From assembly GCF_000513295.1 (NCBI RefSeq), contig NC_023065.1:1674001-1738000 (forward strand): a stretch of 64,000 nt of DNA, read 5' to 3'. This document shows, piece after piece, positions 1-9,348 of this stretch. The notes below the pieces were generated by a model that was given only the letters and a program-made list of their open reading frames with translations, did no database searches and was not told the DNA's origin. Within the stretch, counting starts at the first letter, position 1; every line of letters begins with the position of its first letter. The stretch comes from Magnetospirillum gryphiswaldense MSR-1 v2 (GTDB lineage: Bacteria; Pseudomonadota; Alphaproteobacteria; Rhodospirillales; Magnetospirillaceae). Made by a program: the position numbers and the translations under genes.

Positions 1-1
1 C

Positions 2-283
2 ATCCTGGCCACCATCGCCGCCGAGGAATTGGGCATCACCTCGGCCAACGTCAAACAGCATCTGAACAGCACAGACCCGGAAATCCGCCGCCTGCTGGGG
101 CTGGACGGCGACATGGGCGCCCGCCTGGGCCTGGACAAGGCCTGGGTCATGCGGGTGATCGAACAGGTCGGCAATTACGGCGAAATCTACAACCGCAACC
201 TGACCAAGGTTCTCGGGCTGGACCGTGGCCAGAACGCCCTGTCGAGCCAGGGCGGCATCCTGTGGTCGCCGCCGTTCCGCTGA
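2..283 (+). CDS. aapJ: C-terminal end of general L-amino-acid-binding periplasmic protein (AapJ type), partial
   Basis: Only the last 93 codons are in the window; the reading frame is open from base 2 and stops at TGA 281-283. The tail carries the features I associate with AapJ-type binding proteins: a [22 protein letters not shown] segment, then a short stretch ending in a [10 protein letters not shown]-like C-terminus. AapJ proteins are periplasmic solute-binding subunits of broad-specificity amino-acid ABC importers (Aap/Bztf-type). A TTG at 29 could be mistaken for a start but lies inside the conserved C-terminal region, so the gene begins upstream. It is followed after 22 bp by a sensor kinase and is probably unrelated to the polyketide cluster. 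Family assignment rests on about 90 residues, so the exact substrate is open. Confidence 0.8.
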   Translation: MLATIAAEELGITSANVKQHLNSTDPEIRRLLGLDGDMGARLGLDKAWVMRVIEQVGNYGEIYNRNLTKVLGLDRGQNALSSQGGILWSPPFR

Positions 284-305
284 TTTCCGACGAAGGACCA
301 TCACC

Positions 306-3300
306 ATGCGCTTCGGCTTCGCCACCCGCTTGACCCTGGGAATGCTGACGGTCATCGGCATGACCGTGGCCGCATTTCTGGTGGCGTTGGTCGGAACCCA
401 ACGGTTCGAGCAGGGGTTCAGCCACATCGCCGACACCCAGATGGGCCGGCTGATCGTGGTCTCCCGTCTGGTTCAGCGCAGCGAAGCCTTATCGGAAAGC
501 GGCCTCAGCCTGTCCACCGCCACCGGAATGTTTGAATTGCGGCGCAAGCGCGATGTCGTCAACGACCAATTGTCGGTGCTGGGCCGCGCCTTCAATGATT
601 TGGGGCAAAAGGGCGTCAGCGAAGCCGCCCGCAACAATCTGGCCCAGCATCGCGACGCCATGGCCGCCAACCTGGATCAACTGGTGGCGGCGGTGGGCGA
701 ACGCATCGAGCTCGAGGAAAAACTTGCCCAGGCCACCCGCCGTGTCGATGTCCTGTCGCAAACCATCCGTCAGGCGGAACAGCAACAGGGCGGCGTGCCG
801 TGGGCGCTGGAACGCGGCATCACCTTGATGACCCGCGCCCTCAGCATCACGCGTGAGCACGAGATGGATGCCCTCGAGCAGGAAGCCGCCCAGGTGCTGG
901 CGGCGGCGATCAAGGCCAGGATGCCGGCATCGGTGCGCGACGCCGCCAGCCAACTGGCGATCATGACCCAGGAAAGCGACGGCATCTTCACCCTGCGCCG
1001 CCGCTGGCTGGTGGTGGATGGCCGGGTCAAGGGATTGCTGCGCCACAACGACAATTTGATGTCGCGGCTGTCGCTGTCGGCCACCAATCTGTTCGCCGAG
1101 TTGGAGCGCGAAACCGCCGCCGACCGCGAAGCCTTTTCCCACTTCATTACCCGCGACCAGGCGGTGTTGTACGGGGTCACCGGCGCCGCTATCCTGGTCG
1201 GCCTGCTGGTCATGCTTTATGTCAACCGTCAGGTGGTCGGACGCTTGGTCCGCCTGCAGGAAACCATGGGCAGTCATGCCCGCGGCATCGCAATGCCCAT
1301 CCCCACCGAGGGCAAGGACGAAATCGCCGACATGGCCCGCAGCCTGGGCTATTTCGTCGACGCCATCCGCCAGCGCGAGGACGCCCTGTCCCAGGCCCGC
1401 GACGAGGCCGATCAGGCCAATCAGGCCAAAAGCGCCTTTCTCGCCAACATGAGCCACGAAATCCGCACGCCCATGAACGCCATCATCGGCCTGTCGGGGC
1501 TGGCCCTGCGCACCGGACTCGATCCGCGTCAGCGCGATTATCTGATCAAGATTCAAAACGCCTCGCAGACCCTGCTGGGGATCATCAACGACATCCTGGA
1601 TTTCTCCAAGATCGAGGCCGGACGGCTGGAATTCGAGCAGATCGAGTTTTCCATCACCGACGTGCTCGACGACGTCGCCAACCTGATTACCCGCCGGGCC
1701 GAGGAAAAAGGCCTGGAAATCGTTTTCGCCACCACCGGCGACCTGCCGCAAAAGGTGATCGGCGATCCGTTGCGGCTGGCCCAGGTCATCACCAATCTGT
1801 GCACCAACGCCATCAAGTTCACCCATGTGGGCGAAGTGGTGGTACGGGTCGAACTGCGATCCATCAGCGACGGTAAGGCCTGCCTGCTGTTTTCCGTCCG
1901 CGACACCGGCATCGGCCTGACCGAACAGCAGGCCGCCCGCCTGTTCGAGCCGTTCAGCCAGGCCGACGCCTCGACCACCCGCCAGTTCGGCGGCACCGGC
2001 CTGGGCCTCAGCATCTGCCGGCGCATGGTCGAGTTGATGGAGGGCCGCATCTGGGTCGACAGCGAACACGGCAAGGGCAGCACCTTCAGTTTCACCGCCA
2101 GCCTGCCCATTCCGGCCAGCACCGCCACCGCCTTGCCGCGCTGGCAGGATTTGCGCGGCGCCCGGGTGATGGTCGCCGACGACAACGCCACCACCCGCGC
2201 GGTGCTGGGCGAGATGCTGCGCAGCCTGGAGTGCCAGGTGACCGAGGCCGAGGACGGCCAAGCCGCCTTGGCCGAGATCATGCGGGCCGAAGCCGCCGGC
2301 GAACCGCCCTACAAGGTGGTGCTGATGGACTGGCGCATGCCGGTGATGGACGGGCTGGAAGCGTCGAAGCGGATCAAACAAAGCGACGTCTTGCAGGTGA
2401 TCCCGGTGATCATCATGGTCACCGCCAGCGACCGCGAGGAGGTGATGGAGCAAAACGGCGCCGTCACCGCCATCGACAGCCTGCTGGTCAAGCCGGTCAA
2501 TCCGTCCTTGCTGTTCGACACCATGATGACCCTGGCCTCGGGCGGCCATGTGCCCGGCATCAGCGTCGAGCCGCTGGGCCATGGCCATGACGGCGATTCC
2601 GGCCAGTTGGAAGCCGTGCGCGGTCGCCATGTGCTGCTGGTCGAGGACAACGAAATCAACCAGCAGGTGGCATCCGAGATCCTGGGCTATTGGCAGGTCG
2701 GCGTCGCCTTGGCCAATAACGGCGAGGAAGCGTTGATGGCCCTGGATGCCGCCGGCGCCGACGGCTACGACGCCGTGCTGATGGATATTCAGATGCCGGT
2801 GATGGACGGCATCGAGGCGACCAGACGCATCCGTGCCGATCCCCGTTTCATTGGCCTGCCGATCATCGCCATGACCGCCCACGCCCTGGCCGAGGAACGT
2901 GACCGCTGCCTTGATGCCGGCATGAACGACCACGTGGCCAAACCCATCGAGCCGCACATTTTGTTGCGGGTGTTGTCCACCTGCCTGGATCAGCGCCCGC
3001 CGGCCCGCCCGCAAGCACCGCCCGAGCCCGGAGTGGTCGCGCCCCCCCTGACCGACACCCATCAATTCGACGGCCTGCCCGGCATCGATTGCGGCGCCGG
3101 GTTGTCGCGGGTGATGGGCAATGCAGGGCTTTACCGCAAATTGCTGTTGGATTTCCGCCGCCGTTATGCCGACGGCGCCGCAAGCATGGAAGCCGACATG
3201 AGAGGCGGCGCCCTGGAACAGGCCAGTGCCCTGGCCCACACCATCAAGGGTGTCGCCGGCAATATCGGCGCCCAGGCCTTGTACGAATGCTGCCGGACCT

Positions 3301-3659
3301 TGGAAACGGCGCTGAAAATGGACCGCCGCGACGAGGCCGATTCCGCCCGCATCACCTTTGCCGCCGAATTGGCCCGCGTCATCGACGGCATCGCCCGACT
3401 GGAAGAGCAATCCCAACCCGCCACCACCACGAAAACCGCCGCCGACCCCGCCGAAATCAAGGCGGTCACCAACCGGCTGGCCGCCTTGCTTGACGGCAAC
3501 GACATGGGCGCCATGGACTTGGCCGAGCAGTTGGCCTCCATGCTGGACGGCGCCCAGGCGCAGGATTTCGCCCCGATCAAACAGGCCGTCGACCGCCTGG
3601 ATTTCGATACCGCCGCCATCTTGCTGACTGAATTCGCCATCGCCGGACAAGACAAGTAA
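306..3659 (+). CDS. Hybrid sensor histidine kinase with two receiver domains and an HPt domain
   Basis: A 1117-residue membrane-bound hybrid kinase for a multistep phosphorelay. The frame is open from 225, but ATG 306 is chosen because an AAGGA lies about 9 bp before it and TM helix 1 (residues ~8-30) then sits at the N-terminus. A long periplasmic, helix-rich sensor region follows, then TM2 (~285-307), HAMP (~308-356), HisKA with H384 in SHEIRTPMN, HATPase_c (~490-605, with DTGIGL and GTGLGLSI), receiver 1 with D675 in LMDWRMP, receiver 2 with D827 in LMDIQMP, and an HPt domain with H978 in [10 protein letters not shown]. All phospho-acceptors are present, so a His-Asp-His-Asp relay looks possible. 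No cognate response regulator is adjacent. It precedes the PKS cluster by 147 bp in the same orientation; a role in regulating it is only a possibility. Confidence 0.93.
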   Translation: MRFGFATRLTLGMLTVIGMTVAAFLVALVGTQRFEQGFSHIADTQMGRLIVVSRLVQRSEALSESGLSLSTATGMFELRRKRDVVNDQLSVLGRAFNDLGQKGVSEAARNNLAQHRDAMAANLDQLVAAVGERIELEEKLAQATRRVDVLSQTIRQAEQQQGGVPWALERGITLMTRALSITREHEMDALEQEAAQVLAAAIKARMPASVRDAASQLAIMTQESDGIFTLRRRWLVVDGRVKGLLRHNDNLMSRLSLSATNLFAELERETAADREAFSHFITRDQAVLYGVTGAAILVGLLVMLYVNRQVVGRLVRLQETMGSHARGIAMPIPTEGKDEIADMARSLGYFVDAIRQREDALSQARDEADQANQAKSAFLANMSHEIRTPMNAIIGLSGLALRTGLDPRQRDYLIKIQNASQTLLGIINDILDFSKIEAGRLEFEQIEFSITDVLDDVANLITRRAEEKGLEIVFATTGDLPQKVIGDPLRLAQVITNLCTNAIKFTHVGEVVVRVELRSISDGKACLLFSVRDTGIGLTEQQAARLFEPFSQADASTTRQFGGTGLGLSICRRMVELMEGRIWVDSEHGKGSTFSFTASLPIPASTATALPRWQDLRGARVMVADDNATTRAVLGEMLRSLECQVTEAEDGQAALAEIMRAEAAGEPPYKVVLMDWRMPVMDGLEASKRIKQSDVLQVIPVIIMVTASDREEVMEQNGAVTAIDSLLVKPVNPSLLFDTMMTLASGGHVPGISVEPLGHGHDGDSGQLEAVRGRHVLLVEDNEINQQVASEILGYWQVGVALANNGEEALMALDAAGADGYDAVLMDIQMPVMDGIEATRRIRADPRFIGLPIIAMTAHALAEERDRCLDAGMNDHVAKPIEPHILLRVLSTCLDQRPPARPQAPPEPGVVAPPLTDTHQFDGLPGIDCGAGLSRVMGNAGLYRKLLLDFRRRYADGAASMEADMRGGALEQASALAHTIKGVAGNIGAQALYECCRTLETALKMDRRDEADSARITFAAELARVIDGIARLEEQSQPATTTKTAADPAEIKAVTNRLAALLDGNDMGAMDLAEQLASMLDGAQAQDFAPIKQAVDRLDFDTAAILLTEFAIAGQDK

Positions 3660-3806
3660 GAAATGAACCGCCAGGGCTAAAGGCCGTTTCTCGTCCATTC
3701 CTCAACCCAGAGAGAAACAAGTCGGCCCTTTCCTCACGTGCGATCCTTGTAAATTCCCGTTATGATGCGATGGTTTTAAGGGGCCGCCAGGGGATACCTC
3801 GACGGA
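3660..3806 (+). promoter_or_regulatory. Intergenic leader upstream of the PKS operon, probable promoter region
   Basis: This 147-bp gap is the only non-coding stretch before the long series of coupled + strand genes, so a promoter for the cluster is expected here (inference). A TATGAT hexamer at 3761-3766 resembles a sigma-70 -10 box, but I see no good -35 at the usual distance. An imperfect hairpin (GTTTCTC at 3686-3692 against GAGAAAC at 3712-3718, with flanking GGCC copies) lies earlier. It has no T-run, so it is not a convincing terminator for the kinase gene. No known operator was recognised. Confidence 0.3.
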
Positions 3807-5438
3807 ATGCATGTTCTTCGTCTCGTCAGCACCGGCACGACCTCGGGTTTCCGGCATCTGCTGGTGGTCACCTGCCTAGCCGGACTGGCCAATGCTGCCT
3901 TGCTCGGCATGATCAATCAGGCGGCGGAGCGGGCGGCGCTGGCCAGCCCGTTCGACGGCGAGGCGCTGCTGATCTACATCTGCCTGTTCGGCTTCTTCTT
4001 CCTGGCCGACCGCGCCTCGTTGCGCGAGGCCAACCAGTTGGTGCAGCACCGGTTGGAAGCCTTGCGCCTGCGCGTGGTCGGCAAGTTGCGCCGGGTCGAT
4101 CTGCGCACCTTGGAAAATCTCGGTCAGGGTGAAATCTTCGCCACCGTGGCGCAAGAGATCAACCACCTGTCGCAAAGTCTGCCGCTGTTGGTCAGCGCCG
4201 CGCAAAGCCTTTTCCTGCTGGCCTTCTGCCTGCTTTACATCGCCACCTTGTCGCTGATCGCCTTCCTCGTCGTCACCGGCTTCACCGCCTTGGGACTGGC
4301 GCTGTTCTGGCTGCGGCGGCGCAAGCTGGACCACGAATTGATGCGGGTCCATGGCCAGGAAGCCGAGATGCTGGACACCCTGGCCCATTTTACCAAGGGT
4401 TTTCAGGAAATCCGCCTGAACGGCGACAAGAACGACGCCTTGTTCCGCCGCTTCACCCAGGTGGTCGATGATCTGCAAAATCGGGTGGTCGGTGTGGGCG
4501 GCAAATGGGTGGTGCTGCTGCAATTCGGCAACGCCTTCCTTTATGCCCTGGTCGGTGCCGTCATCTTCATCCTGCCGCTGTTCTTCCAGGGCTATACCGA
4601 CGTCATCTACAAGATCACCGCCGCCGCCATCTTCTGCGTCGGCCCGGTCACCGCCATCACCGCCGCCGCCCCGCTTTACACCAAGGCCGACATGGGCCTG
4701 GGCCACGTCGCCCGGCTGGAACAGCGCCTCAACCTCAAGCGCGGCCCCATGCCCGTGGTGACGAAATCGCGTTTTGCCGGTTTCTCCACCATCGCCTGCC
4801 GCGATCTTGGTTTCAGCTACCGCGACGAGGCGGGGGAAACCACCTTCACCTCGGGGCCGCTGGACCTGACCCTGACACGGGGCGAGACCGTGTTCGTGGT
4901 CGGCGGCAACGGCAGCGGCAAATCCACCGCCATGAAACTGTTATGCGGCCTCTACACCCCCGATACCGGCACGATCGAGGTGGACGGCACCGTCATCGGC
5001 GATTCCGAGCGCCAGGATTACCGCGAACTGTTCGCTGCCGTTTTCGCCGATTTCCACCTGTTCGACCGCCTTTACGGTCTGGACGACATCGACCCCGACC
5101 GGGTCCAGGCGCTGATCACGCGCATGGAATTGACCGACAAGGTCAGCTTCGTCCAGGGTCGCTTTTCCACCACTATCCTGTCCACCGGCCAGCGCAAGCG
5201 GCTGGCCATGATCGTCGCCCTGCTCCAGGACCGCGACATCTATCTGTTCGATGAATGGGCCGCCGACCAGGACGCCCATTTCCGCGAATTGTTCTACACC
5301 GTCTTGCTGCCCGAGTTGAAACAGCGCGGCAAGACCGTGCTGGCGGTCACCCATGACGACCGCTTCTGGCATTGCTGCGACCGCCGGCTGTCCATGGATC
5401 TGGGCGTCCTCACCGCCGAGACCGGGGGGACGGCATGA
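3807..5438 (+). CDS. Cyclic-peptide-type export ABC transporter (fused TMD-NBD), first copy
   Basis: A 543-residue half-transporter with an N-terminal six-helix membrane domain (~1-300) and a C-terminal ATPase. Walker A is GGNGSGKST with K372. The signature is LSTGQRKRLAM and Walker B runs LFDEWAADQD, instead of the usual LSGGQ and DEPTS. This combination is typical of the SyrD/PvdE family, which exports peptides, siderophore precursors or related metabolites across the inner membrane. The gene opens the PKS operon, and its TGA overlaps the ATG of the next, paralogous half-transporter, so a heterodimer is likely. Product export or self-protection is the expected job (inference). The start ATG has only a weak ribosome-binding site. 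Confidence 0.9.
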   Translation: MHVLRLVSTGTTSGFRHLLVVTCLAGLANAALLGMINQAAERAALASPFDGEALLIYICLFGFFFLADRASLREANQLVQHRLEALRLRVVGKLRRVDLRTLENLGQGEIFATVAQEINHLSQSLPLLVSAAQSLFLLAFCLLYIATLSLIAFLVVTGFTALGLALFWLRRRKLDHELMRVHGQEAEMLDTLAHFTKGFQEIRLNGDKNDALFRRFTQVVDDLQNRVVGVGGKWVVLLQFGNAFLYALVGAVIFILPLFFQGYTDVIYKITAAAIFCVGPVTAITAAAPLYTKADMGLGHVARLEQRLNLKRGPMPVVTKSRFAGFSTIACRDLGFSYRDEAGETTFTSGPLDLTLTRGETVFVVGGNGSGKSTAMKLLCGLYTPDTGTIEVDGTVIGDSERQDYRELFAAVFADFHLFDRLYGLDDIDPDRVQALITRMELTDKVSFVQGRFSTTILSTGQRKRLAMIVALLQDRDIYLFDEWAADQDAHFRELFYTVLLPELKQRGKTVLAVTHDDRFWHCCDRRLSMDLGVLTAETGGTA

Positions 5439-7087
5439 GCATCGCCGCTTTCCTGGGCGGGGCCAGCCGCCGGCAATTGTGGGTCATGGCCGCCCTCACC
5501 ACCACCGCCGGGCTGGCCAATGCTGGCTTGGTGGTGATGATCAATGAAGTCGGCGGCGACATCGCCCTGGGCGAGCGGCCCGGCTGGTTGCTGTGGCTGG
5601 GTTTCGGCAGTGTGTTCCTGGCCTATTACCTGTCCAATACCGCCGCCCTGCTGCGCGCCAACACCTTGATCGAGCATCTGCTCAACCGCGTCCGCCTGGA
5701 CGTGGTCGACAAGCTACGGCAAACCGAGTTGCTGGTGGCCGATTCCCTCGGGCGCGGCAAGCTTTATTCCATGGTCTCGCACGAGACCAACCACCTGTCG
5801 GTCACCTTTCCGTTGCTGGTCGACGCCTTCCAGCAGGCCATCTTGCTGTTTTTCTCGCTGATCTATCTGGCCTGGCTGTCGCCCATGGCCTTTGCCGCCT
5901 TCATCGTCGCCGTCGGTGCGGGTATCGCCAGCTATCTGGCCATCAACCGCCGCTTCCGCGTCACCCTGGCCGTCCTCGGCCAGCGGCAAGGCAGCATGCT
6001 GGACACCATCGACGCCATCATCCAAGGGGCCAAGGAAGTGCGGCTGAACAGCGCCTGCGGCGACGGTATCGAGCGCAGTTATCGCCAATTGTCGCGCTCC
6101 AGCGAAGCCCTGTTGGTCAAATCGGGCGAGCATTGGGCCGAGATGATCCTGCTGTCCAGCCTGGTCACCTATCTGCTTCTGGGCGTGGTCGGCTTCGCCT
6201 TTCCCGGCTTCATCGACGGCCACAGCCTGATCGTCTTCCAACTGATCCCGGTGCTGCTGTTTTGCGTCAGCCCGCTGGCCAAGATCGTCGCCCTGTCGCC
6301 CATGTTCATCCGCGCCCAGGTCGGCCTGGACGGTATCTTGCAGGTACAAAAGCGGCTGGCCGATGCCGGCTCGGTGTCGCCCGCCCTGGCGCGGGAACAG
6401 GCCAAGGCCTTCAGCGATTTCCGCACCCTGACCTATGAAGGACTATGCTTCACCCATCGTGATGAGAGCGGCGAGGCCGGCTTCACCGCCGGGCCGCTGG
6501 ACCTGACCCTGACACGGGGCGAGGTGGTGTTCGTGGTCGGCGGCAACGGCAGCGGCAAATCCACCGCCCTGCGCCTGCTGTGCGGCCTTTACCCGGCGGC
6601 CAAGGGGGTAATCCGGGTCGACGGCCAAGTGGTCGACAGTTCCGGCATCGCCGGCCTGCGCGAGCTGTTTTCCGCCATTTTCGTCGATTTCCACCTGTTT
6701 GACCGCCTGTATGGGCTGGAACAGGCCGACCCGGCCGAGGTCAACCGACTGATTGACCAGATGGGGCTGGCCGGCAAGGTCCGCTTTGCTGATGGCCGCT
6801 TCAGCCGCCTGCACCTGTCCACCGGCCAGCGCAAGCGGCTGGCGCTGATCGCGGCGTTGCTGGAAGACCGGCCCATCTATCTGTTCGATGAATGGTCGGC
6901 GGAACAGGACATCCACTTCCGCCGTTATTTTTATGAAAACGTCATCCCTGACCTTAGGGCCAAGGGCAAACTGGTGGTCGCCGTCAGCCATGACGAACGC
7001 TATTGGCACCATGCCGACCGGGTGGTGAAATTGGATTTGGGCCGCATCGTCTGGGATCGTCCTGGCAGCGAAGGAGGCCATGCATGA
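5435..7087 (+). CDS. Cyclic-peptide-type export ABC transporter (fused TMD-NBD), second copy
   Basis: A 550-residue paralogue of the preceding gene with the same layout: membrane domain to about residue 310, Walker A GGNGSGKST with K375, signature LSTGQRKRLAL and Walker B LFDEWSAEQD. ATG 5435 is chosen over an upstream in-frame ATG at 5372 because it overlaps the previous stop codon (ATGA) and restores the N-terminus of the first copy (MSIAAFLGGASRRQ). Several DNA blocks around Walker A, the signature and Walker B are identical in both copies, pointing to tandem duplication with later homogenisation. Its own stop overlaps the start of the AT-ER gene. It probably forms the second half of a heterodimeric exporter for the cluster product. 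Confidence 0.9.
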   Translation: MSIAAFLGGASRRQLWVMAALTTTAGLANAGLVVMINEVGGDIALGERPGWLLWLGFGSVFLAYYLSNTAALLRANTLIEHLLNRVRLDVVDKLRQTELLVADSLGRGKLYSMVSHETNHLSVTFPLLVDAFQQAILLFFSLIYLAWLSPMAFAAFIVAVGAGIASYLAINRRFRVTLAVLGQRQGSMLDTIDAIIQGAKEVRLNSACGDGIERSYRQLSRSSEALLVKSGEHWAEMILLSSLVTYLLLGVVGFAFPGFIDGHSLIVFQLIPVLLFCVSPLAKIVALSPMFIRAQVGLDGILQVQKRLADAGSVSPALAREQAKAFSDFRTLTYEGLCFTHRDESGEAGFTAGPLDLTLTRGEVVFVVGGNGSGKSTALRLLCGLYPAAKGVIRVDGQVVDSSGIAGLRELFSAIFVDFHLFDRLYGLEQADPAEVNRLIDQMGLAGKVRFADGRFSRLHLSTGQRKRLALIAALLEDRPIYLFDEWSAEQDIHFRRYFYENVIPDLRAKGKLVVAVSHDERYWHHADRVVKLDLGRIVWDRPGSEGGHA

Positions 7088-9348
7088 AAGCCTTCCTCTA
7101 TCCCGGCCAAGGGGCGCAACGCCTCGGCATGGGCGCCGAATTGTTCAAGCAATTTCCCGATCTGGTGGCCCAGGCCGATGCCGTCTTGGACTATTCCATC
7201 GCCGAATTGTGCCTGAACGGCCCGATCGAGCGGTTGACCCGCACCAATTTCACCCAGCCGGCGCTTTATGTGGTCTCGGCCCTGAAAACCCTGCAACAGG
7301 TGGCGGAAAGCGGCCCGCCCGACATGGTGCTGGGCCACAGCGTCGGCGAATACGCCGCCTTGTTCGCCGCCGGGGTGGTGGATTTCCAATCCGGTCTGCG
7401 CTTGGTGCACAAGCGCGGCCAGTTGATGGATCAGGCCGAAGGCGGCGGCATGGCCGCCATCATCGGCCTGGAGGCCGAGCAGATCGAGGCGGTCATCCAG
7501 GCCAATGGCTTGGCCGACGTCTTCGCCGCCAATTACAACACCCCGCGCCAGATCGTGCTGTCGGGCAGGCGCGATGCCATCGTCGCCGCCGAGCCCTTGT
7601 TCCGTCAGGCCGGGGCCAGCCATTACGTGGTGTTGCAGGTGGGCGGCGCCTTCCATACCCCGTTCATGGCCCAGGCCCAGCGCGACTTCGCCGCCTTCGT
7701 CGCCGACATTACCTTCGCCGCGCCGCGCATCCCGGTGATCGCCAACGTCACCGCCCGCCCACACGCCGCCGACACCATCCGCCAGCGCATGGTCGAGCAG
7801 ATCACCGCGCCGGTGCGCTGGAGCGAGTCCATCCGCTGGCTGCTGGCCAAGGGCCTGCGTTTCGAGGATTGCACCGAGATCGGCGACGGGCCACCGGTGG
7901 TCAAGCCGATGATCCGCCGCATCCAGGCCGAGGCCGGGCCGCTGGATGCCGCCATCCTGGCCGCCGAGGAAGCCGTACCACCGCCGCCGCCCGCCCCCCG
8001 GCCCCAGCGCATCCCCATCGGATCGGCGGCCTTTTGCGCCGATTTCGGCCTGTCCCAGGCCTATGTGGCCGGGGCCATGTACCAAGGCGTGTCCTCGGTC
8101 ACCCTGGTGGCGCGGCTGGCGCAAGCCGGCATGCTGGGCTTTTTCGGTGCCGGCGGGCTGCCCATGGCCGAGGTGGCGGCGGCGATCACCAATATCCGCG
8201 CCCAGATACCCGAGGATGCCCCCTTCGGCGTCAATTTCATCGCCCATGTCAATCATCCCCATCTGGAAGACCAACTGACCGATCTGCTGTTGCAACAGGG
8301 CGTGCGGGTGGTCGAGGCCTCGGCCTTCATGGAGGTGACGCCGGCCCTGGTGCGCTATCGCGCCGCTGGCCTGTCCGAGGACGGCAACCGCATCCGCGCC
8401 GCCAACCGGGTGATGGCCAAGGTGTCGCGCCCCGACGTGGCCGAACAATTCCTGTCACCAGCGCCCGAGCGGGTCATCACCAAGCTGCTGGAAGCCGGCA
8501 GCCTGACCCTGACCCAGGCGGAATTGCTGCGTCAGGTGCCCATGGCCGATGCCATCACGGTGGAATCGGATTCCGGCGGTCATACCGACCAGGGCATGCC
8601 CTTCACCCTGATCCCGGCCATCCTCCGCGTGCGCGATCAGGCGGCCGACCGCTTCCCCCGCTTCGGTCGCATCCATGTGGGCGCCGGCGGCGGCATCGGC
8701 ACGCCCGAGGCGGCGGCGGCGGTGCTGGTACTGGGGGCGGAATACCTGGTCACCGGTTCCATCAATCAATGCACGGTCGAGGCCGGGACCAGCGATCTGG
8801 TCAAGGACATGCTGGCCGGGGCGGCGGTGCACGACACCGCCTATGCCCCGTCGGGCGAGATGTTCGAATTGGGATCGAAGGTGCAGGTGCTGAAAAAGGG
8901 CCTGTTCTTCCCGGCGCGGGCGGACAAGCTGGTGGCGTTGTACCGGCAATACGACTCGCTCGATGCCATCGACCCGGCCACCCGCCGTCAGATCGAGGAC
9001 CGCACCTTCCATCGCCCGCTCGCCGCCATTTGGGACGAGCTGCGCAACCGCCTGTCGCCCGAGGAAATCGCGCGGGCCGAACGCATGCCCAAGCACAAGA
9101 TGGCCCTTGTGTTCCGCCGTTATTTCAAGGATTCCAGCCGTTGGGCGCTTACGGGCGACGCCGATCACAAGGTGGATTTCCAAATCCATTGCGGCCCGGC
9201 CATGGGTGCCTTCAACCAATGGGTCGCCGGCACGCCGCTGGAACCCTGGCGCACCCGCCACGTGGATGAAATCGGGCTGAAGCTGCTTGCGGAAACCGCC
9301 CAAATGCTCCACCGCCGCTTCGCTGAACTGGCCGGAGAGCGCGCATGA
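7084..9348 (+). CDS. trans-acting malonyl acyltransferase fused to PfaD-type enoyl reductase (AT-ER)
   Basis: A 754-residue bifunctional protein that serves AT-less PKS modules in trans. Residues ~1-290 form a FabD-like acyltransferase with the active-site motif GHSVGEY (S86), an early GQGAQ motif and the malonate-binding Arg in HKRGQLM, so it should load malonyl units on the ACPs of both PKS proteins. A Pro-rich linker (~297-308) leads to a PfaD/FMN-dependent enoyl reductase (~310-754) with ESDSGGHTD, VGAGGGIGTPEAA and GSINQ..EAGTSD motifs, which would reduce enoyl intermediates in trans. ATG 7084 overlaps the previous stop; the frame upstream to 7003 is non-homologous. The stop overlaps the PKS start at 9345 (ATGA), suggesting translational coupling. 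AT-ER fusions are common in trans-AT clusters. Confidence 0.96.
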   Translation: MKAFLYPGQGAQRLGMGAELFKQFPDLVAQADAVLDYSIAELCLNGPIERLTRTNFTQPALYVVSALKTLQQVAESGPPDMVLGHSVGEYAALFAAGVVDFQSGLRLVHKRGQLMDQAEGGGMAAIIGLEAEQIEAVIQANGLADVFAANYNTPRQIVLSGRRDAIVAAEPLFRQAGASHYVVLQVGGAFHTPFMAQAQRDFAAFVADITFAAPRIPVIANVTARPHAADTIRQRMVEQITAPVRWSESIRWLLAKGLRFEDCTEIGDGPPVVKPMIRRIQAEAGPLDAAILAAEEAVPPPPPAPRPQRIPIGSAAFCADFGLSQAYVAGAMYQGVSSVTLVARLAQAGMLGFFGAGGLPMAEVAAAITNIRAQIPEDAPFGVNFIAHVNHPHLEDQLTDLLLQQGVRVVEASAFMEVTPALVRYRAAGLSEDGNRIRAANRVMAKVSRPDVAEQFLSPAPERVITKLLEAGSLTLTQAELLRQVPMADAITVESDSGGHTDQGMPFTLIPAILRVRDQAADRFPRFGRIHVGAGGGIGTPEAAAAVLVLGAEYLVTGSINQCTVEAGTSDLVKDMLAGAAVHDTAYAPSGEMFELGSKVQVLKKGLFFPARADKLVALYRQYDSLDAIDPATRRQIEDRTFHRPLAAIWDELRNRLSPEEIARAERMPKHKMALVFRRYFKDSSRWALTGDADHKVDFQIHCGPAMGAFNQWVAGTPLEPWRTRHVDEIGLKLLAETAQMLHRRFAELAGERA

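Noticed and set aside
489-3698. Very long open frame (1069 codons) antisense to the hybrid kinase
   Set aside because: High GC with biased third positions leaves the reverse frame open. The translation is low-complexity (His/Gln/Gly-rich), whereas the + strand encodes all kinase motifs.
3682-3727. Hairpin after the kinase gene as a possible terminator
   Set aside because: Stem is AT-containing and interrupted, loop is long and no T-run follows; kept only as a note in the intergenic feature.
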